Assembly (NCBI GenBank): GCA_029260825.1
Contig: JAJDCM010000121.1
Location: 1-41,972, forward strand
From: Planctomycetota bacterium
GTDB taxonomy: Bacteria; Planctomycetota; JACOTG01; JAJDCM01
Reading direction: 5' to 3'
DNA length: 41,972 bases
Position 1 is the stretch's first letter. Every line of letters starts with the position of its first letter. The translations under genes and the position numbers were made by a program. Below are positions 7,728-15,968 of this stretch, piece by piece. Below the pieces are notes generated by a model. It was given only the letters and a program-made list of their open reading frames with translations. It ran no database searches and was not told where the DNA came from.

Positions 7728-8849
7728 TCACCCAATCTTCAACGTGGCAACGGAGAAAAGAGCAAGAATGGCTGCGAGGATCCAAAACCGAATCGTCACC
7801 TTTGATTCAGGCAACCCTCGAAACTGAAAATGATGATGCAAAGGAGCGCAGGCAAAAAAACGACGCCCTTTTGCTTTGAACCAAAACACCTGAAGAACCA
7901 CCGAAATCAGCTCGACAACAAAAACTCCCCCCACGATCAAAAGCAGGAGTTCCTGACGAAGACAAATCGCCACCAATCCAAGGACACCTCCAAGAGGAAG
8001 GGATCCGGTGTCGCCCATGAAGACTTCGGCCGGAAAACAGTTGAACCAGAGGAATCCGAGGGAGGCTCCCACCAGTGCCGCACAAAAGACCGAAATCTCT
8101 CCAGCCCCCGGGATGAACAGGACACCGAGGTATTCACTGAAATCGCCCCGACTCGAAACATAGGCAAGGATGGAAAAAGCAAGACCCGCAAAAAGCGTGC
8201 ATCCAATTGCAAGTCCATCCAGACCATCGGTCAGGTTGACGGCATTCGACCACCCCACCAGGACGAGAAGCGCCCAGAGCAGAAAAAAGAACGAAAGACC
8301 GACGGTCGCACCTCGTACAAACGGGAGATGGAGGCTCAAGAACGTGGTTCCGGCTTCCTCGGATCCCATGAAGGATGGTGCCCAGACGTACAATGCAATC
8401 ACCGGAGGAAGCGCGATGGCAAACTGTGCCAGCAACTTTTGAAGTGTCGAGAGGCCTCCCTTGTCCTTTCGAACTTGCTTGACGTAGTCATCCACAAACC
8501 CCACGCAACCCAGCCCGAGGAACACAAAGAGGGCACACTGGATGAAGAGGTTATCCGGTCGGGCAAAGAGGGCGCAGCTGATCGTTACGGCCCCGAGGAT
8601 CATCACACCACCCATCGTGGGGGTGTGTTCCTTGTCTTGATTGAGTTCGTTGACCCGGTCGGATGGGGATTTTCCGGCTCGCTCGGAAAGGTTGAAACGG
8701 GAGAGCAGGCGAATCACCGGACGGCCAAAGATGAGCGCCACGAAAAACGCGGTAAGAGCCGCCAACGCGGCCCGAAACGTGAGCAACCGAAAGAGGTCGA
8801 GCCAGGGCATGCCAAGCTCGTCCTGCAATTCATGCAGGAAGTACAGCAC
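7728..8849 (-). CDS. mraY: Phospho-N-acetylmuramoyl-pentapeptide transferase MraY
   Basis: Integral membrane enzyme that transfers phospho-MurNAc-pentapeptide to undecaprenyl phosphate, making lipid I. The 373-residue form starts at a GTG (8849) preceded by GGAGG, which puts the family-typical opening LYFLHEL and LFRLLTFRA in place; an open frame extends upstream to 8951 but lies inside murF. Motifs include HTPTMGGVMIL, GFVDDYVK, the catalytic NLTDGLDGLAIG, FMGDTGSL and APLHHHFQ. The start overlaps the murF end by 20 bases, so the two genes are coupled. About ten membrane segments are visible, which agrees with known MraY topology. Confidence 0.96.
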   Translation of the reverse strand: MLYFLHELQDELGMPWLDLFRLLTFRAALAALTAFFVALIFGRPVIRLLSRFNLSERAGKSPSDRVNELNQDKEHTPTMGGVMILGAVTISCALFARPDNLFIQCALFVFLGLGCVGFVDDYVKQVRKDKGGLSTLQKLLAQFAIALPPVIALYVWAPSFMGSEEAGTTFLSLHLPFVRGATVGLSFFFLLWALLVLVGWSNAVNLTDGLDGLAIGCTLFAGLAFSILAYVSSRGDFSEYLGVLFIPGAGEISVFCAALVGASLGFLWFNCFPAEVFMGDTGSLPLGGVLGLVAICLRQELLLLIVGGVFVVELISVVLQVFWFKAKGRRFFACAPLHHHFQFRGLPESKVTIRFWILAAILALFSVATLKIG

Positions 8850-10254
8850 GGCCGCCCTCCGATTGTGGAGGAGATGATGATTGCATCTCCAGTCCATCCG
8901 CAACCCGGTCCAATCGCTCGGACCTGGACCCCTTGATGAGAACCACGTCACCCGGACGAAGGAGTGGCTTCAAAACGAGACACGCTTCCGCAGGATTCGC
9001 AACCTGACTGAGAGATCCCCGAGGAAACCCGCTCTTTCGAGCGCCGTTCAAGATGTTTGCCGCCGGAGCTCCGACCGCGACAATGTGGTCGACCCTCTCG
9101 GCAGCGAACCGCCCCACCGCTTCGTGCTGACGGATTTCATCGCTACCAAGCTCCCGCATGGCCCCCAGGACAGCAACCTTTCGTCCTTTGGACCCGAAGT
9201 TCTGAATCTCGTTCAAAGCGGTGCGAACCGAACGAGGGTTTGCGTTGTAGGCGTCGTTCACCACGGTGACGTCGGAGATCGATTGGACGTTGAACCGCAT
9301 GGGAGGAGGAGTTGCCTTCTCGAGGGCTTTTGCTCCGTGCAAAGGAGAAATGCCAAGAGCCGAAGCCGCCGCGAGGGCCGCCAATGCATTCGAAACATGG
9401 AATGCACCCGGGAACGGAATGCGAACCTCAAGAGTACCGTTGTAGATGAAAGTCGTTCCCTGGGCATCCGGTCGAATCCGTTCGGCCCGGTGGTCCACGA
9501 AACGTCTCTCACCGAAAGTCTGCACGTCTCCTTGGCACTGCTCGGCAACCCGAAGACACCAGTCATCATCCCCGTTCACAATCACGGTCCCTCCGGGGGA
9601 AACACTGGTGAGCAATGCTTGCTTTTCCCGAGCGACTCCTTGGACATCCCGCAGTCCCTCCAGATGGGCCGAGGCAATCTGGGTGAGGACGGCGACATCC
9701 GGTCGTACCATCGCAGTCAGGGACGCGATCTCCCCCGGTGCGTTGGTGCCAACCTCGACGATTCCATATTTCGCCCGTGAACCGAGCCGAACGAGGGTGA
9801 GGGGAACGCCAATATCATTGTTGTAGCTCAGGTGAGAGGCGACCGTTTCCCCTCGGGAGGAGCAACAGCACGCCAGAAGATCTTTCGTTGTCGTCTTTCC
9901 GTTCGACCCGGTGATGGCGGCGATCCGGGCGGACGTATGGAGTCTTCGATGAATGGCAAGATCCCGGAGCGCCTGATGTCCGTCCTCAACCTGGATCAAC
10001 AGAGAGCGGGCGTCAAGCCCGAGGGCCCCCCGGTCTCCGTTCATCACCACCGCACCCCTCGCTCCTCGCACAAAGGCTTCGGAGACGAACTGATGCCCGT
10101 CGAAATGAGGCCCCTTGAGAGCGACAAAGAGCTCGCCCTGACGGACATTTCTGGAGTCAATCGATAGCCCCTCGAATGCAACCTGCCCCGCTGCCCCCTG
10201 AAGGACACCACGGGTTGCCTCGAGAATCTCGGAAAGCTTGAGTTTGTCCGTCAC
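8830..10254 (-). CDS. murF: UDP-MurNAc-tripeptide--D-Ala-D-Ala ligase MurF
   Basis: ATP-dependent ligase that adds D-Ala-D-Ala to UDP-MurNAc-tripeptide. The 474-residue protein has the N-terminal Mur domain (SIDSRNVRQGELFVAL), the ATP loop GSNGKTTTK (near 116-124), YNNDIGVPLT, NADD-like VNGDDDWCL, the C-terminal region VVNDAYNANPRSV typical of MurF, and KGSRSERLD near the end. GTG at 10254 overlaps the murE stop as GTGA. D-Ala-D-Ala must come from a ligase encoded elsewhere, because no ddl lies in this window. It overlaps mraY by 20 bases downstream. Confidence 0.96.
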   Translation of the reverse strand: MTDKLKLSEILEATRGVLQGAAGQVAFEGLSIDSRNVRQGELFVALKGPHFDGHQFVSEAFVRGARGAVVMNGDRGALGLDARSLLIQVEDGHQALRDLAIHRRLHTSARIAAITGSNGKTTTKDLLACCCSSRGETVASHLSYNNDIGVPLTLVRLGSRAKYGIVEVGTNAPGEIASLTAMVRPDVAVLTQIASAHLEGLRDVQGVAREKQALLTSVSPGGTVIVNGDDDWCLRVAEQCQGDVQTFGERRFVDHRAERIRPDAQGTTFIYNGTLEVRIPFPGAFHVSNALAALAAASALGISPLHGAKALEKATPPPMRFNVQSISDVTVVNDAYNANPRSVRTALNEIQNFGSKGRKVAVLGAMRELGSDEIRQHEAVGRFAAERVDHIVAVGAPAANILNGARKSGFPRGSLSQVANPAEACLVLKPLLRPGDVVLIKGSRSERLDRVADGLEMQSSSPPQSEGGRAVLPA

Positions 10255-11831
10255 ACCCGTCCCCCAACTGGAAGAGCAAACCGCTCCAGGAGAGCTGCGT
10301 CGGCCACCTTCCGGTCATCAAAGGCAAATTTCTTGGACCCGATCGTCTGATCGGTCTCATGGCCCTTTCCCGCAATCAGGACCAGATCCCCATCCCTCGC
10401 ATCTGCAACGGCGGCTCGAATTGCTTCCTCACGATCCAAAATGACCGAGACTTTCGCCCGTGATTCGTGAGAAATACCGGCGAGAATCTCGTCCACGATG
10501 ACCTGGGGCGATTCGGAGCGGGGATTATCACTTGTGACGTAAACAACGTCGGCAAGGTCCGCGGCCACCCGCCCCATCCGAGGTCGCTTTTCCCGATCTC
10601 GATCTCCACCACATCCCATCACCAGACGAACCCGAGCGGGATTCAAGGCCCGAACCGCCTGGAGTACGTTCATCAAGGCATCGTCGGTATGGGCATAATC
10701 CACGAGGATGGAGAAGGGTTCGGCCTCCCCAACAGGCTCGAGGCGACCCGGAATGACCGGAGCGTCGGAAAGACCGGCCCGAATCGTCTCCGGGTCGAAT
10801 CCAAGGGCGCTCGCGACCGCTGCGGCGGCCAGGGCATTTTCAACATTGTGCCGGCCCAACAATCGAAGACTCAAATCCTCGAATCCGGTTTCCCCGGCAA
10901 GCGACATCCCGATCCGGGTTTCACCAGCGTTCATCCGGAGAATCTTCGCCTGGGTCGAATCCATCGGAGATCGGCTTGCCCGGGTCAAACCAAACCAGTG
11001 AACGTCAGCACGGGTCGAACTCGCCATGATGCTGGATGCCTCGCACCCCTCGTTCAGAACCGCCTTGGCCCCCGGCGAAAGCCGGCGAAAAAGCTGCTCC
11101 TTGGCTGCGATGTAATCATCCATGGTGCCGTGATAGTCGAGGTGCTCTCCGGTGAGATTGGTGAGAACACCCGCGGCAAACTGAACCCCGTCGATCCTGT
11201 TCTGCGCCAAGGCGTGGGAGGAGACCTCAAGAACCGCGGCCTCACCCCCTGCGGACCGGATCTCGGAGAGATGTCGGTTAAGCTGAACCACACCGGGAGT
11301 GGTTCCCTGCGATTCAACGCATCGGGAAATCAAATCGACTTCCACGGTTCCAAGAAGCCCGACCCGCTTCCCCGCCTGCTCGTAGATCCGGCGAAGAAGA
11401 TAGGAAGTCGATGTTTTCCCGTTCGTTCCCGTGATTCCAATCACGGAAAGGCCATGGGAAGGGTCTCCGGTTACTGCTGAGGCCAACTCTCCCAGAGCCC
11501 GGGACGAACGCAGGACCTTGACCCACTGGATCGATCCCAGATCGACGTCCAAACCCGGATCTTTTTCGGAAACAACGATGGAGGCTCCCCGCTGAATCGC
11601 CTGGGGTATAAAAACATCTCCATCCCGACGAAGGCCGCTCACTGCCACGAAGAGGTCGTTGGGCATGACTTGACGAGAATCACATTCCACACCGGAAAGG
11701 GATGAATCCTGAGGAGAAGAAACCCAGAGAGCGTCGATTCGGGGGAGAACCGTAGAGAAACGGGGAGCGAATTCAGAAGAACCTTCCCGAAATTCGCCTG
11801 TCGTCTCTATCGACCGAATCGCGTCACCCAT
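10251..11831 (-). CDS. murE: UDP-MurNAc-L-Ala-D-Glu--meso-diaminopimelate ligase MurE
   Basis: Adds the third amino acid to the peptidoglycan stem. The 526-residue protein has an N-terminal Mur domain (DSRQVMPNDLFVAVSG), the ATP loop GTNGKTSTS (135-143), TNLTGEHLDYHGTMDDY, VDYAHTDDAL, and the specificity motif DNPR near residue 433 within TSDNPRSE. In characterised MurE enzymes DNPR selects meso-diaminopimelate rather than L-lysine, so a DAP-type wall is expected. The N-terminus is about 30 residues longer than usual and polar. ATG at 11831 follows GGGAG at moderate spacing. About 150 to 310 bases separate it from ftsI, depending on whether the small ORF upstream is real; the stop overlaps murF. 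Confidence 0.96.
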   Translation of the reverse strand: MGDAIRSIETTGEFREGSSEFAPRFSTVLPRIDALWVSSPQDSSLSGVECDSRQVMPNDLFVAVSGLRRDGDVFIPQAIQRGASIVVSEKDPGLDVDLGSIQWVKVLRSSRALGELASAVTGDPSHGLSVIGITGTNGKTSTSYLLRRIYEQAGKRVGLLGTVEVDLISRCVESQGTTPGVVQLNRHLSEIRSAGGEAAVLEVSSHALAQNRIDGVQFAAGVLTNLTGEHLDYHGTMDDYIAAKEQLFRRLSPGAKAVLNEGCEASSIMASSTRADVHWFGLTRASRSPMDSTQAKILRMNAGETRIGMSLAGETGFEDLSLRLLGRHNVENALAAAAVASALGFDPETIRAGLSDAPVIPGRLEPVGEAEPFSILVDYAHTDDALMNVLQAVRALNPARVRLVMGCGGDRDREKRPRMGRVAADLADVVYVTSDNPRSESPQVIVDEILAGISHESRAKVSVILDREEAIRAAVADARDGDLVLIAGKGHETDQTIGSKKFAFDDRKVADAALLERFALPVGGRV

Positions 11832-11917
11832 CGGCCCACTCCCGCTGGGGCCTCCTCGTCAGGCTCGCAGACATCCGTGACCGAACACGGGAATGGGATG
11901 GAGTCATCGAGACTGCG

Positions 11918-11994
11918 TGATCAAGAATCTTGTGATCAAAAGCCCAGGGGATCAAAATGCACCCAGAACTTGAACGCTGATCACTTCATGATCA
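11918..11994. promoter_or_regulatory. Cluster of TGATCA palindromes upstream of murE
   Basis: Four exact TGATCA copies (11918-11923, 11933-11938, 11978-11983, 11989-11994) and a near match GGATCA (11949-11954) lie within 77 bases ahead of murE. The first three spaced elements fall 15-16 bases apart. Palindromic hexamers repeated this densely could be binding sites for a regulator of an internal murE promoter, or simple chance repeats. I could not find a convincing -35/-10 pair next to them. Confidence 0.35.
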
Positions 11995-12148
11995 ACACAG
12001 ATTGACAGTGAGCCCGGCTACCGACCGATCGAAACGAATTCGCAGGCTGCAAATTCAACCGGTCAACAAACAGACCCACCGCATGGACTCCCTCCCACTG
12101 CTGCCCAGACGATTCGCCCTCTCTTTGGTTCATCCCAAGATTCGTCAT
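11981..12148 (-). CDS. Possible 55-residue protein coupled to ftsI
   Basis: An ATG at 12148 overlaps the ftsI stop as ATGA, and GGAG lies about ten bases upstream. The frame gives 55 residues (opening MTNLGMNQREGESSG, ending SVLIMK) and no membrane segment. The composition is not strongly protein-like and I recognise no family. The overlap type is common at true gene junctions in this window, which is the main support. It may instead be chance in the ftsI-murE gap. The remainder of that gap (11832-11980) holds only the TGATCA repeats. Confidence 0.3.
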   Translation of the reverse strand: MTNLGMNQREGESSGQQWEGVHAVGLFVDRLNLQPANSFRSVGSRAHCQSVLIMK

Positions 12149-14013
12149 GGATGCTTCTCTCCAGGGATTGAGAGACATAGCATCTTGCTTGATCCGCCCT
12201 CTCTGTTGGTCCGGTTTCCGGTGCGATCCCCAATCGCTGAAACCGTTGGGTCCAGTATCCCGAAATCACGGATGATTTCAAGACGCGCACGAGCACATTC
12301 CAGGGTTTTCTTTACAGCCGGAGCCGCGACGGTGCCACCGTAGTAAGACCCTTTGGGTCCATATGCTACGACCAGCACCAACACTTCAGGATCTTCGGCC
12401 GGTGCAAATGCGACGAAGGAAGAGTTGTGCCCGTCCCGGCGACCGTCGACCCAGCGCTGAGCGGTGCCGCTCTTACCGGCAACCGAAAAGCCGGAAACCT
12501 GGGCATTTTTACCGGTCCCATCGACGACAACGCTCCGCAGGATACTGGTCAATGTTCTGGCCGTCTCATACTTCATGATGCGTTTCCCTTCGGGGCGATT
12601 TGCACCTTCGAGACCGGCATACACGACATCGGAAAGGTCGGAGCCCGCCGGCGGCAACACCTCTTGAACAATATGAGGCGGCATCATCCATCCTCCGTTT
12701 GCAATGCCGCAATACAGCGAGGCAAGCTTCATCGGAGTGAACGCGATCTCATACCCGAACGAGACGGAAACCAGGGTGTAATTCGGGGTCCATTTCTTCC
12801 TCGGGGTCAAAAGAACCCGAGCCTCACCGGGAAGGTCCACCCGGGATCGATCCCCGATGGTCATTTTCCGGAACTCATCAAACATCTGAGCACAACCAAC
12901 CTTGAGACCGATATGGGCCATTCCGATGTTGCTCGATTTCACGACCACATTCGGAACGGTGAGTCTCCCATGGGCATGAACATCGGTAACCACCCGGGAA
13001 CCAAACCGATATTTGCCCGAAGAACCGCAGTCAATGGTATCGGAAAGCCCGACAAAGCCCCCCTCCAGTGCTGCCTTCAAGACAAACGGCTTGATCGTGG
13101 AGCCCGGCTCATAGGGGTCGGTGACCGCCCGGTTCCGCCGCTGGGAAGGCTTTGCCTTTCCCGGGGCGAGAAGATCAAACGTAGGGCGATTCGAAAGCGC
13201 AAGGATTGCTCCGGTCTTGGGCGCCATCACGATCCCGACCGCCGCATCCGGCCGATACTGCTTCACCAGGTCATTCAAGGCCTCCTCGAGACCATTCTGA
13301 ATGGCCGGATCCAAGGTCAGCACAAGGTCACACCCGTTCTTGGGGCCCAAATCAGAGGAATTCGCCGAATTAATCCGATTGGCCTTGCCGTCTCTCTGGA
13401 AGGAGACGCGCCCCACCTTTCCCGCCAGAATCTCGTCGTATTCGAGCTCGATCCCACCCAGCCCCTGGTTGTCGTCCCCGACGAATCCGATGGCATGAGC
13501 GGCAAGAGATCCATGGGGATTGACCCGCCACTCGTCCTTTTCGAACCTCAAACCTTTGATCTTGTTCTGATCAATCCAATCCTGGATCCGATCGACACTT
13601 TCCAGCGGAAAAACCTTGGTCTTGAGGGTAACGCATCGATAGTCGAGAGAGAGACGCTGAAGCAAGACCGATGAGGGGACCCCGAGCATGCCCGAAAGCT
13701 GCTGAGCGAGGAGGCGATGGTCGGAGGAGTCACCGATCAGGTGAGGGTGAGCCATGAGGCGGGGTGCGGAAACAGAAAACGCGAGCATCTCCCCACTCGA
13801 GTCGAGGATCCGACCCCGACTCCCCACCAGCTCCTCCACCCGGCTGAACTGATCCCGAGCCTTTGCGACCAGATCATCGTGGTCCGTGATTTGAATGTGA
13901 AAAAGGCGGGCAATCAGCAGGACAAAGATCCCGCAGAACATCAGGTAGGCAAAAACGGCAAGAGATCGGCTGCGCAGACTGACGCCATTCAGGATTTCCG
14001 TGGAGTGACTCAT
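12145..14013 (-). CDS. ftsI: Septal peptidoglycan transpeptidase FtsI (PBP3, class B)
   Basis: Class B penicillin-binding protein that crosslinks septal peptidoglycan with FtsW. From the ATG at 14013 (GAGGAAGAG just upstream) the protein has 622 residues: one membrane segment (about 18-40), a pedestal domain with GSRGRILDSSGE (64-75), and the transpeptidase domain. The catalytic motifs are intact: STIK (305-308, nucleophile S305), SSN (360-362) and KSG (514-516). No PASTA domain is present. The C-terminus after about residue 585 is a polar extension. An in-frame TTG at 14067 gives a longer reading without support. It is separated from the upstream small ORF by about 330 bases, unusual within this compact cluster. 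Confidence 0.95.
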   Translation of the reverse strand: MSHSTEILNGVSLRSRSLAVFAYLMFCGIFVLLIARLFHIQITDHDDLVAKARDQFSRVEELVGSRGRILDSSGEMLAFSVSAPRLMAHPHLIGDSSDHRLLAQQLSGMLGVPSSVLLQRLSLDYRCVTLKTKVFPLESVDRIQDWIDQNKIKGLRFEKDEWRVNPHGSLAAHAIGFVGDDNQGLGGIELEYDEILAGKVGRVSFQRDGKANRINSANSSDLGPKNGCDLVLTLDPAIQNGLEEALNDLVKQYRPDAAVGIVMAPKTGAILALSNRPTFDLLAPGKAKPSQRRNRAVTDPYEPGSTIKPFVLKAALEGGFVGLSDTIDCGSSGKYRFGSRVVTDVHAHGRLTVPNVVVKSSNIGMAHIGLKVGCAQMFDEFRKMTIGDRSRVDLPGEARVLLTPRKKWTPNYTLVSVSFGYEIAFTPMKLASLYCGIANGGWMMPPHIVQEVLPPAGSDLSDVVYAGLEGANRPEGKRIMKYETARTLTSILRSVVVDGTGKNAQVSGFSVAGKSGTAQRWVDGRRDGHNSSFVAFAPAEDPEVLVLVVAYGPKGSYYGGTVAAPAVKKTLECARARLEIIRDFGILDPTVSAIGDRTGNRTNREGGSSKMLCLSIPGEKHP

Positions 14014-14346
14014 CGCTCTTCCTCGAGGGCAACATCTCGCCGAACCGGCGAGATTCAAACCGCGCAAGCATCAACACGGAGAAAGAACGGGCGAACCTGG
14101 TGCCATCGAGATACCGGACCCGGGGTAGCCGCCGAACGAAGGCTCGGAACAGGCAATTCCAAGGACCATTTATTAAGGTAGCAGCGAAGAAAGAAGGCAA
14201 TGAATGGAAGGTTACCCTCGTTAAGTCTCAGCCGGCGCTAAGCAAAGCGATGAAAAACACAGGCTTGAACAGCTTCGTCGTCTACCCCGTAAATCCGGTG
14301 GTTTTCTCGATCATCCATGGCGCTTGATGGGCCCCGACGACTCGGG
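14014..14346. other. 333-base stretch without a clear gene inside the dcw cluster
   Basis: Between the 52-codon ORF and ftsI there is no convincing minus-strand gene. The part from about 14160 to 14320 is richer in A and T than its surroundings. On the plus strand an open frame runs through it (readable as VAAKKEGNEWKVTLVKS), but it has no credible start signal. Possible contents are an internal promoter, a structured RNA leader for ftsI, or a decayed gene. I see no terminator with a T-run. Confidence 0.4.
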
Positions 14347-14505
14347 TCACATCGCGTCTAAAACTAGGTAAGTCCCAAAGCTAACTCCACAAACGAAGAG
14401 GGAGACCCAGAAGAGGCCCCAGAAGAGTCGGCTCCATCGGCCCTCGAAGGCCCCCAGAGACTTCTCTGCCAGGGGAGATCGATCTGAGGTCGATACAAAA
14501 CTCAA
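14347..14505 (-). CDS. Probable 52-residue single-pass membrane protein between ftsL and ftsI
   Basis: A TTG at 14505 is preceded by GGAGG at six bases, one of the best ribosome-binding sites in the cluster, and an in-frame stop lies just upstream of that site. The 52-residue product has a polar N-terminus (SFVSTSDRSPLAEKS), a basic-aromatic border (GRWSRLF), and a membrane segment at about residues 27-47 (LFWGLFWVSLFVCGVSFGTY). It begins 33 bases after the ftsL stop. I recognise no family. Size, topology and place suit a small divisome or ftsI-associated membrane peptide, but that is inference. The TTG start and short length lower confidence. Confidence 0.55.
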   Translation of the reverse strand: MSFVSTSDRSPLAEKSLGAFEGRWSRLFWGLFWVSLFVCGVSFGTYLVLDAM

Positions 14506-14538
14506 GACTCTCCTCCCTTCGATTCAACAATTTCAAAA

Positions 14539-14949
14539 TCATCCGCCCCCGGTCGGGGTTCGATGTCTCCTGATCCAACCGGGTCGCCTCGGCGCCTTGA
14601 CGGCAAGAGGCCGTTGTCGTCCATCCCACAGCTGTTGCTGCTCGGGGCGACCTGCCTCGAATCGGCTCAACAAATCCTCTTCCATCGGGCCCGCTCGCTC
14701 GATCCGAACATCCCCATCTTCAGGACGACTCAACTTCAACGCCTGAGCACAGGCGAGGATCCGCCGGGGGGACCGAAGAGCCTCAACCTCCAAGGCGTAG
14801 CTCTTCACTTCCTCCCGAAGCTCCTCGATGCGCCGATCAAGCGCGTGGAGGCGATATCCAATCCTGACCGCTTCTGACTGCTTCTTCACCGTCGTGATTC
14901 CGACGACGAAAAGGGCAAAACCCACAAAAAAGAGCAGAATGGCTTTCAT
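14539..14949 (-). CDS. ftsL: FtsL-like cell division protein
   Basis: A 136-residue bitopic protein. A membrane segment occupies about residues 3-20 (LLFFVGFALFVVGITTV), followed by a coiled coil at about 25-62 (LHALDRRIEELREEVKSYALE), then the short segment RSPRRILACAQALKLSRP, which resembles the FtsL motif for the membrane-distal region. The C-terminus (about 95-136) is polar, Arg rich and probably unstructured. FtsL proteins pair with FtsB and FtsQ and activate FtsWI. The ATG overlaps the rsmH stop as ATGA, and the position between rsmH and ftsI is the standard one. Sequence identity in this family is low, so position and topology carry the call. Confidence 0.85.
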   Translation of the reverse strand: MKAILLFFVGFALFVVGITTVKKQSEAVRIGYRLHALDRRIEELREEVKSYALEVEALRSPRRILACAQALKLSRPEDGDVRIERAGPMEEDLLSRFEAGRPEQQQLWDGRQRPLAVKAPRRPGWIRRHRTPTGGG

Positions 14950-15836
14950 TGGTTCCCCTTGATCGCAGCCCGCATTCGCGCGCTCCTCGCCCGGGGATTT
15001 CGTTCCGTCTCTTCAAACGTCGGCCGCAGTGGCTTCTTGGTGAGTAGCTCCCAGCCCCCCACCCGATAACGCTCGCGGAAGAATCGCTTCACGCGACCAT
15101 CCTCCAGCGAGTGAAAACTGATCACAACCATGCGCCCGCCCTCTTTGAGCCAGCTTTGGGATTTCTCGAGAACTCGATCAATCCGCCCCAGCTCATCGTT
15201 CACCGCAATTCTCAGCGCCTGAAAAACCCGTGTCGCCGGATGAATCCGCTGCCGCCCGCGAGGCACGACTCGAGCCACCAAATCGGCGAGCTCACCCGTT
15301 CGTGCCAGGCGCTTCACTTTGCGGTGACGAATAATCTCTTTCGCTACACGCCGAGCAAAACGCTCCTGGCCATACTCCTGAAAGATGCGGACCAGCGATT
15401 CCTCCGGTTCTCGTCGCAGAAAATCTGCCGCCGAAGATCCCCGGGTCGGATCCATCCTCATATCGAGGGGACCGTCCTTTGAAAAGCTGAATCCCCGCCT
15501 CGGCTCATCCAGCTGAACCGAAGAGACCCCCAGGTCAAGCAGGAGGCCATCCAAACAGGGTCGATCCCAGCCAAAGACCTTATCCGCCCGATCAAAGAAC
15601 CCGGGCCGGAGCTCCGTAGACTCCTGAAACGGAGCCAAAACCCGAGAAGCTCGCTCGAGCATCTCTTGATCCGCATCCAGGCCATACAACAACCCATCCG
15701 GCTGAATACGGGTCAGGATCGCCCGGGAATGGCCACCCATTCCCAGGGTAAGATCCGCGACGTGATCTCCAGGCCGGGGGTTGAGAGCCGCGAGCACATC
15801 CTCCATGAGGACCGGCTCATGACCTTCATACTCCAT
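14946..15836 (-). CDS. rsmH: 16S rRNA (cytosine-1402-N4)-methyltransferase RsmH (MraW)
   Basis: S-adenosylmethionine-dependent enzyme that methylates N4 of C1402 in 16S rRNA and is a regular member of dcw clusters. The 296-residue protein begins with HEPVLMEDVLAAL, then the SAM-binding loop DLTLGMGGHSRAIL, GLDADQEML, LLDLGVSSVQLDEPRRGFS, and the C-terminal SFHSLEDGRVKRFFRE motif. Length and motif order are normal. ATG at 15836 agrees with the family start although the ribosome-binding site is weak. It lies 132 bases after mraZ; that gap has only a small GC hairpin and a short AT-rich patch around 15890-15910. Confidence 0.97.
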   Translation of the reverse strand: MEYEGHEPVLMEDVLAALNPRPGDHVADLTLGMGGHSRAILTRIQPDGLLYGLDADQEMLERASRVLAPFQESTELRPGFFDRADKVFGWDRPCLDGLLLDLGVSSVQLDEPRRGFSFSKDGPLDMRMDPTRGSSAADFLRREPEESLVRIFQEYGQERFARRVAKEIIRHRKVKRLARTGELADLVARVVPRGRQRIHPATRVFQALRIAVNDELGRIDRVLEKSQSWLKEGGRMVVISFHSLEDGRVKRFFRERYRVGGWELLTKKPLRPTFEETERNPRARSARMRAAIKGNQ

Positions 15837-15968
15837 GGGCCCAGTGGCTCACCGACCCGATCCCAACCGCCCTCTCTTCACTCGGATCGATGAAATATAA
15901 AGATATATCCATGCGGCGCGACCAGCTCAGGACACCCGCCCCAGGCGGCGTCAGTCTTGCGCTTACCG

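Noticed and set aside
14100..14327. Plus-strand 75-codon frame between ftsL and ftsI
   Set aside because: It begins with a GTG lacking a ribosome-binding site and the openness extends into antisense ftsI; recorded as a noncoding gap instead.
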